Assembly (NCBI GenBank): GCA_949128115.1
Contig: OX421968.1
Coordinates: forward strand, 29,912,877 to 29,976,876
Direction of reading: 5' to 3'
DNA: 64,000 nt
From: Anaspis maculata
Taxonomy: Eukaryota > Arthropoda > Insecta > Coleoptera > Scraptiidae
In this document: positions 10,030 to 25,000 of the stretch, in pieces
Layout of the letters: each line of letters begins with the position of its first letter
Numbering within the stretch: position 1 is the stretch's first letter
The notes under the pieces: generated by a model
Told to the model about the DNA's origin: nothing
Seen by the model: the letters and a program-made list of their open reading frames with translations, nothing else
Database searches by the model: none
Program-made: the position numbers and the translations under genes

Positions 10030-13000
10030 CTGTTAGTAATAATAACGACGGGTTAAGTGTTAGTAAGGTGAGTCGTTTAAGATGAATCGCGATTACCTCC
10101 TGTATCCCCGGTTCCGGTACTGAAGGTAAGTGCCGCCGTTGAACTTGATTGAAGGGCTCTCCTCTTGAGCTGTAACAGAACGTTTTTTTAGTCTCACGTC
10201 AAATTTAATATTATTTATGAATTACTACGTGCGGGAAGGTGAAGTTATCACTTACATATCTCGCAGTATTTTCCTTTGACGTTTGGCGGACATTTGCATA
10301 CAAACTGATCGAGTTCAGCCATGCACAGCCCGTTATTTAAGCAGGGATTTTTTGAAACGGGACACGGTAATCCGTCGTAAGAACCGACATTGAATGCGCA
10401 CCCACTCCTATTAGAGTCAAAGGAGCAGTCCGGCAATTTGCTTGTAATGGGGAGGGGTTTCCCATTCACCAGGATCTTCTGTATAACACCTTTATAGCCT
10501 TTGGATGCGCCAGATAACCGGTGCACTTCGTCCCATGACCTGAAATGTTGAGAACGTTTGAGTCGGCAAAACCGTCGACAATAATAAATTCGTCATTTAC
10601 TCTAAAGATCCGACGTAGAAGGGAAGTTCTAAATTAAGTTCAGTTAGCGGCGGGCCAGAATAACCACGAACTATGCTCGAATTATCTAATTGCAAAATTC
10701 CTTCTCTCTCTTCCCTAGAGATGCGCACCCAGTTCCATTTTCCGATATTCACTGTCTCTTTGCTCCTGCAACATCCAGATAGATCATTTTTATTAAATTA
10801 ATTGCGCGCGCGCGCTCTTTCCCGAAAAACATTTCAACCTACGTCAAGTTAGCTATTCCACTTCCCAAGTTGAATCTGAATTGTAGATGGCCACGCGCCA
10901 AGTTCAACGAGATGAAGTCGCCGCGTCGGTTCTTCATCTGGCCGTTGTAAAGAATAAGCCCGTTTGGTGATTTAGGCATGAAGTACACTTCAATCGAAAA
11001 CGTCTTCTTGATCCCGTCCAATTTCGGCAGGCGTATGTAGCTTGTACCGCTGAATTCTGGAAACGCCGAATGACCACCACCACCACCAACAGAATCTGAA
11101 ATAAACACAGAAAACAAAATAAAACTCTACTTCAACTTCAGCCTAGTGTGTGTCGCTATGAAAGCGCCGCGCATATTCAAAGGGCGCGTGACTCTGGATT
11201 AAATGCACTTATTGTTAATGGTGAAAGTCAAGTCTTCATTCAGCATGCAAACTTGCATAAAACGTTATGAATTGATTCGCTCAACAGCTCTCAACAGGAT
11301 ACGCGCGCCGGATTATTCCAAAATATTCCTATGCCATGGCGCAGAGCTGGCAACGGTTTTACTGTGGGGGAAGCCGCAATTATTTTTATGCACAAAATAA
11401 TTTGGCGTGACCACATATTTAACCGGAATACATTTTTGCAAAAATTATTACTGTCGGTCGTATTTGTAGGTAGCTAGCTAGGTAGTAGTAGATACTCGAG
11501 TAATGCGTGTTCCTCGAGTTTCATTGCGGTTCAAATTCTTTTAAATTTCCGACCTCGACCTACAAAGTTCAAAGGTCTACAGCGGAGCGCGTTCGCATCA
11601 CTGGTTCGCATATACACAAGCTATTGCCGGCCGTTAGGGGCGGTACAGATTCGGCTGCTTTCCGGACGGCTATTCTTGAAAGTATGTGAGAATCTCCGTA
11701 AAAGCTTTTACGCAACTTCTGTTGCGCTGGCGTACAGGCTGCCTGAATTAGCCTGTTACACAATGGGTTGACAAGAAACTCCCATGCATGTTACAAGCTT
11801 CTTTACTTTCAGGAACAAACCACACTGCTCTGGTTTCAACTCCCATAATCGGTTTGGTGTTGTTTCAGCGAATCCATATATTTATTTCCGTTAGATAGAT
11901 AGATAAGAGTTGCTTCGGAAATATACATTTTATAGCCATGTGAAAATAAATGATATATAAACAAAAACGACAATGTAATAATAACAACAACAACAACACA
12001 TGATGAACATGACAATAAAAAATTGTGTTAGGTGCAAGGCTGCAGGATTGGAAAGCGCGTTCACACACTCACCACTCACTGAGGATGAATGAACGCAGCC
12101 TCAGAGAGTTTGAAAGAAAACCAAATGATCTTGAAATGGTGCCTGTCTCCGTGCATGTGAGAACGTCATGGACTCATGGAGGTCCTGATTGGCGAGAAGT
12201 TCCTTCCGTCTGAATTCACGATACATGGGACACTCAAAAAGTATGTGAGTCAGGGTTTCGTTCTTCCTCAGGTTACATATGCCACACGACACCCCTGTAT
12301 CGATCGGGTACGATACACCCTTTATGTACAGTTTCATGACCGCGCTGTAAGTTGTTCTCAGCTGAAAGTAGAATCTTTTGAGGTAAAGTATCCAGTGCGT
12401 GAAAGACGAATTTTTTGTTCATGTGATTGAGGAACTTATATTGGTCGTTGTTTACGGACAACAAGACACAGTTCCAGTCGAAGAACCTAAGTTGCATCTC
12501 GATTTTTTCCAGAACACCACTGATGTTTCCCTCGAGCGCGGATATATTGTTCGGATCTACTCTGATATTCCACTTTGACAGGGTATCAAGAAGTTGGGAC
12601 AGCCAGTTGTACTCTTTGTCGACATTGCCATTGTGAAGTTGTAGGTATCGCTTGTAAGCTCTAGATGGCAGTCTGACATTTGACATTTTACTCACTCTGA
12701 TTGCCGTTATACCTATACTGATTATAAGATCCGTTATATACTGTTTTTGCTTTTTTTTTACAAAAATTCCGCAGCGAAAAATTGGAAGCGGGTCTTTTTA
12801 AAGAAATCACCCTGTATAGCTAGCCCGCCCTGATTCAAGCTGGCAAAAATGACCCAAGCATGTTCGACTGTTCTCATCTCCTGCCCTAGCGCCCGAAGTG
12901 CTGAAAGAAATGAGGAGAAGGCCATTTGTTCCTTGAGCTCGCAGCCTGCGCCGCAATGACCTCCCGTCGATCATGTTGAGGTCAATTTGGAATCCAACGC

Positions 13001-16000
13001 CACCCATATAGGTAGTTCCTAGGTATACAGAGTGCGAGATATACCTATATGAGTGAATCACATTATGACACTAGAAGGATCCCATTGGCCACGCACAATG
13101 ATTGAGGGGGTAGCAGTTTTGAGAAGTAGCAGAGACTGTTTGCAAATTAACAATTATTTTTTGGTTATTTACTTAATTTATCTGTTGAATACTGAATACA
13201 ATGTGCTACAAAATACAAAATACTTTGGTGCTACAATTATGTAGTTTGTATCTTTGACTTTTTTCAATTGGGAATACCACCGGTTCAGTTTGGACAGAGA
13301 ACGTTCACGTCAATCCTGCCGAAAATTTCAAATAATTTGATGATTCCCTACTGTTTCCAAGACTGATCTCCACTTCAGGCCAAGACTGGACGAATGTGCA
13401 ATTATTTCCTAACATAGAAAACTTTTCGAGTTTCCATCGGATATAAGAAGATACATCAAAAATTGGCTGACACATATCCACACTTCGCGGTGCCACAAAG
13501 AAGATCCAATTCATCTCAGTCAGAAGCAGACACATCTCTCAATTCACAAAAAAAAACAACATTTGCATACTTGGGAAAAATTCCGCGTGGCGCAAAAATA
13601 ACTGTAGCAAACAAACTTGCCAAAGTAATCAGTGACTGTGTTTCTCAAAATACTTCATCTGTTTGGGAAGATTTACTGTTCTTCGCATACCGTGTACTAC
13701 GGTACATGTCCCAACCAAAAATAAGAATGAAAAAAAAAATCCCCGACTTCAAGAGTGGAGGAAAGTGCTGAATCAGTGGTTGATGACTCTTTACAACATA
13801 TCAAGATAAATAATTGGAAATTTTCCCGTTACGAAGTTGCCGAAAATAAAGTTGCTGATAGCGATATCAAGGGTGCTGTCCGTATATTGTCGTCTGAGGA
13901 TAGCTTTGCTAAAGATAACTCTGTTTTGAAATACTAAAATCAAAGCATCCACATCCATACAGAATAATCGAGTGTCACAGTATCTAGAGATAAGTTGCAA
14001 ATACCCCACTATTGTCAGGTTTCTAGAGCAATCCTGTCTTTTCCAAACGGTTCTGCTGCAGACATGATAGGTAGTCTGGACACTAACTGCTGAATACTGT
14101 AAGGACCTTGCATTTGATGATGCAAAATGCCACTCAGCAGACGTATTGAACTTAGGTACTTTCCACGTCTGCCAAGTGACATCTTACACCTCAAATGCAA
14201 GGTCCGTACAGTATTCAGCAGTTAGTGTCCGGACCACCCATCTTTTTCCAAATATGTCGGTTTAGTCTTTCAACTCATATAACACTGGAACCATCATTGG
14301 GAAAAAGATTCTGGAAGATGTTATTTTTTGTATTCAATTCTTCATATAGGTATTCCCTGGATGGTTTTGCGCTACTTGAAAAATTAGGCAAATGGCATGG
14401 TATGAAAAAATAACGATTTTTGGGGATTTTTCGGGAAATCAAGTATCGATTCCAGAGGTCGAGGAAAAGAACCATTTTGAAGTTGGCGACTTCTAGACAA
14501 AAGTGTGATACCGAATGTTGAATTGGCTTTCCAAAATTGAAGACACAAGTGGATGAAGGATTCATGTCACACAAAACTGTTTCCGAGATAACAGTTCAAA
14601 TTCAATTTGAACCTCTCAAAGTTCAATTAGTATTACTTTTTTGTCTTACATTAAAAATAAAAGAGTCAGATGGATTGATTTGAACATTCATCATAGAAAT
14701 CTACTAATATTAGCTAGAAAACAAAAAACCTTATGTAGTTTAACAGAAGCAAAAAAAACCAAACATAGATCCTTCATCAACTACAAAATGCAAAAATATT
14801 AGCACTGATACGGGTACATGTAATGTGGGGTTCTTTTGGACATTTTCTTTGCACATATTACAGGTGAAAACTTTTCCCGCAGACTCGCAAGCATTACTTG
14901 CCCAGACAAACTATGTCATAACTCCATTTTCTGGGACTATGTGGGTATATCTTGTTGTACTTATGTGAGTAATTAGAGATAATCTCAGTTGATAAAGGAT
15001 TCATGTCCCAGTAAATTTTAATACGAGTGAATAAAGGATTCATGTGAATAAAATATATGCACATGAATCCTTCCTCCACAGCTAATCTGAGCTGATACCT
15101 AACAAGCGAATATGCCTCATGGGCATGAGGCTCAGTAGCGCACTTCTTTCTGAAGGATTAGTGAACACAAGATGTTAATTAGGGTTCTACCGTTATTTGG
15201 GCTATTTTATTTGGGAAATTTCAATATGGCGGCCAAAATAGCGTCAGAATCATGAAATTTGGCTTAAAAATAAAAATGATCGTACTATAGACAAGGGTAA
15301 GTTCCAAGTTTCATGCAAATCGTTCCACTAATAAGAGATTTCAATATGGCGGCCAAGATGACGGCAGATCATCATTTGTCCAAAATCGGATGTATTTTGA
15401 TAAAGTTCACATCGCCTATGAATTTCACTCAAATCGGACCACTTTCATGGAAATTCAAAATGGCGGATCAAATATGGCAGCCAAGTGACAAAAATAATTG
15501 GTCAACTTTATATTGTGGACACGTATGCATTCGATTGGCGTTTGCACCACATCGATATCTCTTTTCGTTGAGGCTTAATTCTCCTAGTTTTATCACTTTG
15601 AAACATGTTCAATATGGAAAATAAAAGATGGCGGCGGGGCATCAATTGTCAAAAATTTGATGTATCTAATTGAAGTTCACGTCGCCTGCAAATTCCACTT
15701 AAATTGGACTACTTTCAGAGAAATTCAAAATGGCGGATCAAAAATGGCGGCCAAGTGACAAAGATAATTGGTCAACTTTATATTGTTGACACGTACGCAT
15801 TTCATTGGCATTTGCACCACATCCATATTTCTTTTCGTTGAGCATAATTCTCCTAGTTCTATCACTTCGAAACATGTTCAATATGGAGAATACAAGATGG
15901 CGGCGGGGCATCAATTGTCGAAAATTGGATAGATCTTGGTGAGGTTTACATTGCCTGCAAATTTCATTTCAATCGGATCACTTTTAGCGAAATTCAAAAT

Positions 16001-19000
16001 GGCGGATCAAAGATGGCGGTAGAATAACAAAAAACCAAAAGCCAACTTGACATCCTGGGCATATTCTATGTACTATTGATCAGCGTTTACAACACATCGA
16101 TATCTTTCTTTCCTGAGGAGTTATCCCGGGTACGGACGGACGGACGGACAAAGTGAAGCTAAAAGCGCCTTTTTCCTTTTTTTTTGGAAAAGTGCGCTAA
16201 AAAGTAGGTTGACATAGATCCTTTATCAACTTCTATCTCTTTTACTCTTGATAGCACAATCATGGGACCCATCCCAAAAAAATTCTAGACACATGAATCC
16301 TTCATCCATGCAGATGACTCATATTTTTCAAAAATGCGACATGAATCCTCCATCCACTTGTGTCTTCAATTTTGAAACACACTGAAATCCGCACATCTGC
16401 TGTCCACGTTACAGCCCCTGAACTGACACTATGCAAATTATTACGTAAAATCCGGAAATGAATTTTATGTAATTTTTACTGCGTTTTAGCAGACGCTGAT
16501 TCTCAGAGACTATTAACCACAGAGTGATAAGTTCAGTACTGATCTCTTGAGAATTTAACGGGCTACATTTGCTTCGCTGATTTTTGTGTTCTAAAAGTGA
16601 TAGTTTACAAGTCATTCAGAAAAAATCGAAAATTTCCAAGTATAGCGCTCTTTTATTGGTCCTAGAAAAAAAGCCAATCCTTGGAATTTCCGGGAATTTC
16701 GGTATGTCATTCCACGATCAATTCCGTATTGATTCACCAAATTTTGTCAACTTCCGAATTTATTTCCGGTTGAAACCTATTTTGGCTGTACAAAGTAGCT
16801 ATTTACTTTTTTTTTGTTTAAAAAAGTATTGGTATCACTGCAGTATTCTGTTAAAAAAATGAGAAAAAAATATGGTTCTCAAATTGAAATGAACGAATGA
16901 ACCGATGACGTACATCGCTTGCTAAATTGTCACGACTATACACGACTTCTCCCAGAAGACCCTGACTCCCCAGCAGTGGGAAACGGAGAAGAAGAGCTGA
17001 AAGAAAATGTCCTCAACGTCTCAAACCTCCCTCGTTAGTACCTCCTCCCGTTAAATTTCTTCCCCTAATCTCCAGTTGCTGCGAATCTCCACAAATGAAG
17101 TCTACAATAAAAGAAGACTGAAGCCAGAGACTGGAGACTTAGCAAAATTCAACGTAATCCAAAGACCCCACAATACTGTTTGAACAGTTCTATGTGGTTG
17201 TAATACTCAATAAACAATAAACAATAAACTGACTGAATTTTATTGAAATCCGTTCAGTATACTTCTCGAGCTGTTGAGTTTCGGCTTTGAGAGCTTATAG
17301 CTCTTGACAAGTGACATATATGTCATAATTTTTTGCATGTTTTGGAAAGAGCTGTCAAATGTCAAAACTGTTACATCTAAAGCTCCTGTCACTTTGACAG
17401 TGACATTTTAGTCTGACAGATCACATTGAAAATTTCATTTTTACCTTTCCACTATCAACCATCAAATTTTGTCACAATTGGTCTGATGGTACAGAAATGA
17501 ATAAAGGGACAAAGAAAAAACTCAAGTTAACGAAATCGAATTGAACTACGCAACAAAATTATGGTCGTACTCCAAATTTCACCCATTTTCAAAACAAGAA
17601 AACTCTCTACTGGTTTGGAAAATTTCAATTTTGTTTGAAGCATTTGAGACCTTGATTCTCTAGGTATAGAATCGTATCAATTCGAAGGTCGATAGAGTTG
17701 AACTTGAGCTTATACAGGGTGTTGAGAAAGTAGTGCAACATTAATAAAGTTTGACATACTCCCATTTGGAAAAAACTGTTCCTTTTGAATTTCAACATCA
17801 ATGGCATGTAGCTCAAGTTCAAATCTCGAAACAGTTTTAGATTCAACTCTCTATCTCTTTTATTTACAGGGTGGTGTCGAAAAAACGACTATTTGGTCTT
17901 CTGGTCATTTCCTCTTCTTCATCAATTTCCAAAATCCAGGGCTCATATTGAAGCTGAAGCCTTAGGTAAGAAAACCCATGATTCAAAATGGACTCAAGAC
18001 CAACATTTTAAATAAAGGGTGCCATCAAAAGTGACATATAAATATATCTGTCCAGTAATCCGACCAGGTGGAGAATTGAATGAAAATCAACATTGTTTTC
18101 GGATGAGGCATTCATTATAAACACTCTTTGATGTTTCATAATTGATTTTTACAAGAATGATCGATTGAGGGAACTTGAGCTACATACCATTGATGTTGAA
18201 ATTTAAAAGGAACAGTTTTGTTCAAAATGGGGGTATGTCGAACTTTACAAATGTTGCACTACTTTCTTTAACACCCTGTAGAAACTCAAGTTGACATCTA
18301 TAGACCTTCGAATTCATACATTTCCCATACCTAGAGAACCAATATCTTAAATGCTTTATACATAATTGAAATTGTTCGAGGCAGTCGGGAGTTTTCTTGT
18401 TTTGAAAAAAGGTGAAATTTGGAGTACGACAATAATTCCGTTACGTAGTTTAGTAATTATTTTCGAGATTGATTTTTACAATTGTGGCGGCTGTGATCAA
18501 ATGGCCTCAACTATTTTTGGACCAAACATCTTTTCTATTTTTGCAATCTACATCAGCATCGGTCAAATCTTCAACTATTGTGCAACTATTTCTGGTACCT
18601 CGCCGCGCCCTGACAACCGAGGCATGAATCCCTTGAAAAAAGACAACATTTTGATAGACTTGTGCCCAAAATGCCGCTTGTGAAAGAATTTTTCTGGAAC
18701 ACTATTCCTTCATATAATCATTATGTGATTTGTTACCAAATCTTGTTAATTTTTTTGTTTTTAAGAAACACGCAAATGATGTAGGGAATACCCGACAACA
18801 ACGTGAAACTGATTTTGGAATCATTAATAGGGATGCAATAAGTAGGTGTGCGGAAACTGCCGACAGATTTAGGCCTTTTTTAGTACAACAGTCGTAAAAA
18901 GTTCCCCGAAATATTGTGTAGGTAACATGATATTTGATACTATTTCAGTAGTGTAACTATTTACAACCAACCACTTGAAAATGTACGTGCGTATTGTGAG

Positions 19001-22000
19001 CTAATTGGATTTTTATGAGTGAGTTTCTCTCTAGCATGAGTCCGCTTAGCGTTCAACTTACCACAGGCCACTGGCCATCGACGGGTTACAAGAAAGAGGG
19101 AGTAGGATACGCAGAGCAGTGAAGTACTTTATACGACAATAATATCGCGCTTCCCATATTCCGTGAGTTGCGCTAAGAAGCAACACCCGCTTCAAAAACT
19201 AGATGTCCGCTATTAGGTCCTGTGTAACTTCCTCGGTTCTTGATATCTTATTCATCGGGGGCGGCGACGATGTTTACTATTTTTCCTGTGATAACTGATA
19301 AGCAAGGAACGCGATGGTTTTTCCCTGTCGTTTACCTTCTTCGATTCTCGACCTCTTTGACGGGGGTGGCGGCGTTCGGGGGCGGCAGTGGTAATTTGTC
19401 CAGAGTAGTTATAATTGGAGCATGGTTGTGTACGCTTTGTTCAAGTTCGGCACAAAATATAAATATGAGCTCTCTCTACAGTTACAACACAACGTCGCTT
19501 AAATCCTCTATCTCTCTTTCTCTGCTGCTCCTGCCGCTGCTTTGCCTGCTCGTTAGTAATTTAATTACGTTCTTGATTAGAATTTACTTCCAAAGTTTAT
19601 TTGAGTTTATCGCGGAACTGTAGCAGTAGCACCATGTAGTAGCAAGAGCGTTCGTCCCGGCTGGAAATTCTTTTCCATCGTTAAGTAACTATTGCTGAGA
19701 GTGATAGTTTTGAAAAATTGAAACCGAACGGCAAAGATGTAATTACCAAAAGATTCAGTTTTCTTGCTGTACGAGATGCGAGATGGAAGTTTCAACCTAG
19801 CTCTGAAGAGGTACGTATGAACGTACCTACGTTACGTTAAGGACGGAGTTGAATGGGTAAAATAAGTGTTGCGGAATCAATCCCTCAAGGATCAAAGCTA
19901 CAAGGATGTACTTTGGTTTGAGCTCATTGGCATTTCCAAAATGATCTTTGGATTTCATTAGACCTAAATGGTGAGATTCTGTCAATGGATGAACCCAAAG
20001 GGATTGATTCAGCAACGCTTATTCTACCAATACTAGGTTCCTATCTTCCTATCATGGAGAAAATATTGTCATGGCGAAGCTTGACTTTTAAAACGCTTTT
20101 AATTCCATCCGAAGGGACTACTTTCTCAAAGAGGTCCAAAGTAATTTACCATCTCTTTTTCCACTCATGTGGCAATGCTATCGCAACCCATCAATCTCTC
20201 TTTTGGTGATAAAATAATTTCATCTGAATCAGGAGTTCAACAGGGTGACCCACTCGGTCCACTAGGTTTTTGTCTAACAATTCATCCTATTGTCGAAAGC
20301 CTACATTCACAGTTTCATGTCTGTTACATGGATGATGTTACCGTGATCGGATCTCCTGAGGGGGTTGCCAATGATATCCTCAACATTCAACTTCAAGGCC
20401 GTAAAGTTGGTTTGGAGCTGAACACTTCAAAAACAGAGCTCTCTACATCCCCGGATTACTGTCAGATACTCCTACCTCAATCAAAACCACCTTTTCTAAT
20501 TTATTGCCAAATGTCAAGATTTTATATTTTTTGTAGGGATCCATGTAGCTTGTAGTTGAAGTGTACAATAATAATAAGGTTGTAAAATAGTCATCTCAAA
20601 CACTAAAACTTCGCTTTAAGCTACCACGACCCTTTAATGTATAACTTATCCGCCTTCGGATTGTCACCTTCGTTAGCTGGGCTTTTGAGGCTATATTTAT
20701 GCGACAGGCATCTGTTTGTTCAGCATAGCGGTGTAAGCCCCCCGATGGCTGAAGGAAGTCCCCCCCAGACTTCCTTCAGCCATCGGGTGTGCCACAGGGT
20801 TCTAATCTTTGGCCTGAGCTTCATGGCATTTACGCTGATGACATCGTGGATAATCTATTTGTGGAACATTCATTATACGCCGATGACCTGAAGCTCTTTT
20901 GCAGGAAATATGGTCAGGCTGATTGTCAGTTATTTCAGGCAAACCTTGAAATGGTTGATGAGTGGTGCAGAGCTAATTTTCACCCAATCACCTAATGCCT
21001 CGAAGTGCAACTCTGTTTCTATTACAGTTTGGACGCGTACTGAGATTCTGAGTAAGAGGGATTTTCGCGTACCTGGTGCTCATTTGAGATTGAAGGTTTT
21101 GTTTTTGCTGCCTTTTGCCACGACAAATCTAATGGTGTCTTCTTCCCTCAGCAGCAGGGCCGTATTATAGCATGGTATTTAGGGGCTGCAGCCCAGGGGC
21201 CTCGCCAGCTAAAGGGCCTCGAGCTTCTCAAGTTTTTTCAGACGAAAAATTTCAAGTACATGCATGGTTGGAATATTCAGCCATAATGGCTGTAGAAAGT
21301 GATATTTCGATGAACTAAGACCTCAGCAGTGGCGTCCAGGAAAAATTTGTTTTTGTTTGAACCTGCGAAGAAGAAATCTTGAGTTTTTTTTTGTTGGGGG
21401 GGGGGGGGGGGGGTCAATTTCTTTCATTTAATTTCATTGCAACTGTTCTTCGTTGCTGTGAAGGAATCTTTTGGTTTTTGCTATTTTTTTAAACTGATGG
21501 AAAATCTTTTTTAATTTTTTGAAAATCTGGCCCTGCTCAGCAGGATGTACTCAAATCACAGCATGACTGAAGATGACATTGCCATCCTGTTTTGCACCAA
21601 ATGCAAATAACAACGATTCAAAAGTTGCAGAGAAAATCCCGGAATTTTCATGAGAAACCGGCTTTTATAGACTCGACCTTATCTATCTTCTCAACTTTTT
21701 GGGATTCTGGTGACCAACGTTTGTAACAAAACGCGGTAGCACCAACGGAACGGAATGAATTGCACCACGATCAGCGCGGCAAATCAGACCGTAGTAGGTA
21801 CTAGTCCGATCCGCCAAAGTAGAAAAACCAAAAGCTCGGGATTGGAAAAATACGCAACACGTCTCATTGCTGGGAAATTCACTCAACAGCCTTCTTCTGA
21901 CTGGGAAGCTTATCAATACGGGAGCCACGGAATCAGTTGTTCGACGTGAAATACTTACTTCGAAGGCAAAGCATTGTTCCAGTGAAGGACGGCGCTCGCT

Positions 22001-25000
22001 TGACTACAGCGCTGTTTGATCTACTCTACAACAGGTGACGTAATCTGCCACTTTCGAATTATCCATATTCAAAGAAGATTAATTATCCACCTAATTCGCG
22101 ATTGTGAGTTGATTATTGCACAGCTGATTTTTTTTCTCCAGAAGTCATTCTCGATACAGATAGGACGATCATGCCTTTTTTATGGGACCGAGAGCAATAT
22201 TATAATAATAATAATAATAATAAAGGACTTTTATTTCATATCGCTGTTGAGAGGCGAAGTCTAGCAGATTGCTATTCAACTCAACCTTCTCAACACGTTT
22301 AGGTACAAGTAAATATAACATAAATCAAATTGAAAACTCCGAACCTAAAATTATCCACAAATATATACATTATAAACAAAGTTTCATGAAGAATGAAAAG
22401 CAAACATTAGGTTGTGCTGAAGGTGAACAAGAAGATGAAATGAATGATCCTTCTAAACTGTACCCGATTTCAGAAACTTAAAAAGACTTGTCTTAAACGA
22501 CGCGATGGCCGGCGACTGCAACAACTCCAGGGGAAGTGAATTGTAAAGTTTGACAGAGTTAAAGGTAAATGATCTTCGAAAGAGAGACGTATGATGGTGA
22601 GGCATTGTCAATTTGTTGGACGATCTTATATTTGTAGAGTGGACGTCCGATCTCATCACGAGTCTTTCCCTCAATCCAGTACTGCAGCAGTCATGTTTCA
22701 ATAGCCTAAAAAGAAAGTTACCCAACTGGTAAACGCGTCGCTGCTCCATATTTAACCAACCGATTTCTGAAACCTTTAGTGAAACATGATCATATTTTCT
22801 GAGTCCATAAATACATCTGATGCACGAATTTTGGACTTTCTGTATTCTCGCTCTTGTGACAACGTCTAGACATGGACCATAAATGAAACTGCAATAGTTG
22901 TAAAAAGAGAGAACAAGAGTGTCACATAGATGTTTCTTTAGTGAAAAGTTCAAAATATGTCGATTAGTGTATATGAGTCTCAAAGCTGAATAAGACCTCT
23001 TCAGGAGATCCGTAACATGATTTTTGAATCTGAACTGAGTATCTATGACAACGCCAAGGTTACGTGATGATTCAACGAATGGTAAAGGAATGCTATTGAT
23101 CTGAAGTGAAAACCCATTATTCAGGAGAAATTCTTTTTGTTTTCGAGTTGCAAACAACAAGGCAGCAGATTTTGAAGGATTTAAAAGCAATGCATGTTCC
23201 CTGGAGAGTGAGCTGATCATATCCAGATCTTTCTGAACAAAGTTTCGTGCTGAAATCAAGTCCGAGTAACGAAAACTGAAGTGCAATTGCGTATCATCTG
23301 CATAAGCCTGAACTTTGCATTTATTTGTGCATGTTAGTATGTCAGAAGTGTAAATGATAAACAATAGTGGTCCCAGTATCGAGCCCTGCGGCACGCCAGA
23401 CTTGACCCTCAAAGTGGAGGACAACACGTTGTTAACAGAAACCCGCTGATATCTTTCATCAAAGTAGGATGCTATAAGGTTGACAGAAGAACTGTCGAAA
23501 CCAAAGTATTTAAGTTTGGCATAGAGTAATTGATGATTTATAGTGTCAAATGCCTTGGAAAAGTCTAACAATATCAAAACACTAGCAAGGCCAGCATCAT
23601 AGGAACCAATAATGTCATCAACAACGTTAGCCAACGCAGTAGCAGTACTGAAACCAGACCTGAAACCGGACTGACAATCAGGTAATAATTGATTCGAAGT
23701 AACGTATTCAAATATCTGGCGATATAAAACCTTTTCAAAAATCTTTGACATTGCTGGCAGTATACTTATTATTCTAAGATCAGAAAATTCTTCAGGATTT
23801 GATTTTTTCAATAAAGGTCGACCGATGGCGATTTTCCACTGCCAAGGAAAGTGAGACTGTTCTATACAACTGTTAATGAGATGTACTATATACTGATCTA
23901 TATATGGACTGCAACACTTGAGCATCTTCACAGTTATATTATCAGCACCGACAGCATTGGATTGTAGTGCCCATAGAATTTTGTGTACCTCGTCAGCAGA
24001 TGTCATCGTAAAGCTTAAGTTCGAGCCAGATTTGAAGGTTACGTCTTTATAGAAATTAACTCTACTGCTGCAGTCTGAGACATTGCTGAAGAAAGAAGAA
24101 AAATAATTGTTAATGTCTTCGGGATTTGATAGGTGATTCGGAATTTTCGTTTTATCACATTATTCATTTAGTCTCTTTCCAATACTAGGGATCACATCAA
24201 TTTTCTGATTCTAACAGACTCGCTCAGCTCTCTTGAAACAATAAACCAAATGTATCCAACAAATCCCATAATCCCCAAAGATAAACAAAAGTGAAAATTT
24301 TGGGTAATCTGTCAAATAATTTGGATTCCTTCCCATGTGGGTATTGAAGGCAATGATAGGTTTCTCTTCTAGACGTCCCGCCATTTGTTCCTGCATCATG
24401 CATGTATGCTCGTTGAAGTGTCTTGACATGCTCCTCGTCTCCGGCATTTACAAATCAATTCCAGAATTTCACAGACTTCCTATATAGCCGCAGGCCGAAT
24501 TACTCAGTTATGCCGCTTCTGACACCAATGTTACGAATTTGCGTGGGGTACCTTAATAATTGAGAGACGAACGTAGCATTTTCATTAATCATCTTCTTTA
24601 AATATTGATAATTAGAAAGAAGCAGATTACTCCAACTCTTGTGGATCACTTGATATTCAGGCGCGCGTGCGCGCTTTTGTGACCTAGTATTGATAAAAAG
24701 TATACAGTGAATATCATCTCACGTTTATCAATTTGAAAAATTCAACATTTTCATTTTCGACTTGATATGCACTCTACAGCAGCGGTGCAGAGGGCTTATC
24801 TCAGTGTATACCTCAGAGTATCAGAACAAGATTTTCGGTGATAATGCGAGCTAAGAGGTACCGACCGTACTTTTAGCCCGCGATATAATAATACGAGTCT
24901 TCCATTTTGTCGTTTTTTTTTATGTAAAATATGAGATTACATTGATTTCAAATGCAAAAATTAACTTGACATTCGTATTTTGGAGGTCAAAATTAGTTGG

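Larger units (their letters stand above)
20634..21612 (+). pseudogene. LINE reverse transcriptase relic, split by a hAT element
   Basis: Frames include [18 protein letters not shown], a broken VPQGSNL motif and [13 protein letters not shown], the RT catalytic box of Jockey-like LINEs. Frameshifts occur near 20,790 and 20,990. The reading continues on both sides of the hAT insertion at 21,155-21,535. Confidence 0.65.

Noticed and set aside
15104..16200. Helitron, from the terminal GCCTCATG hairpin
   Set aside because: No 5' TC or 3' CTRR end placed at the right distance from the hairpin, and no Rep/helicase frame.
19240..19623. 127-residue frame on the plus strand with hydrophobic stretches and an upstream TATAAATA-like string nearby
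   Set aside because: No recognisable domain, no coding-like composition, no clear splice context; sits in a purine/pyrimidine-skewed intron patch.
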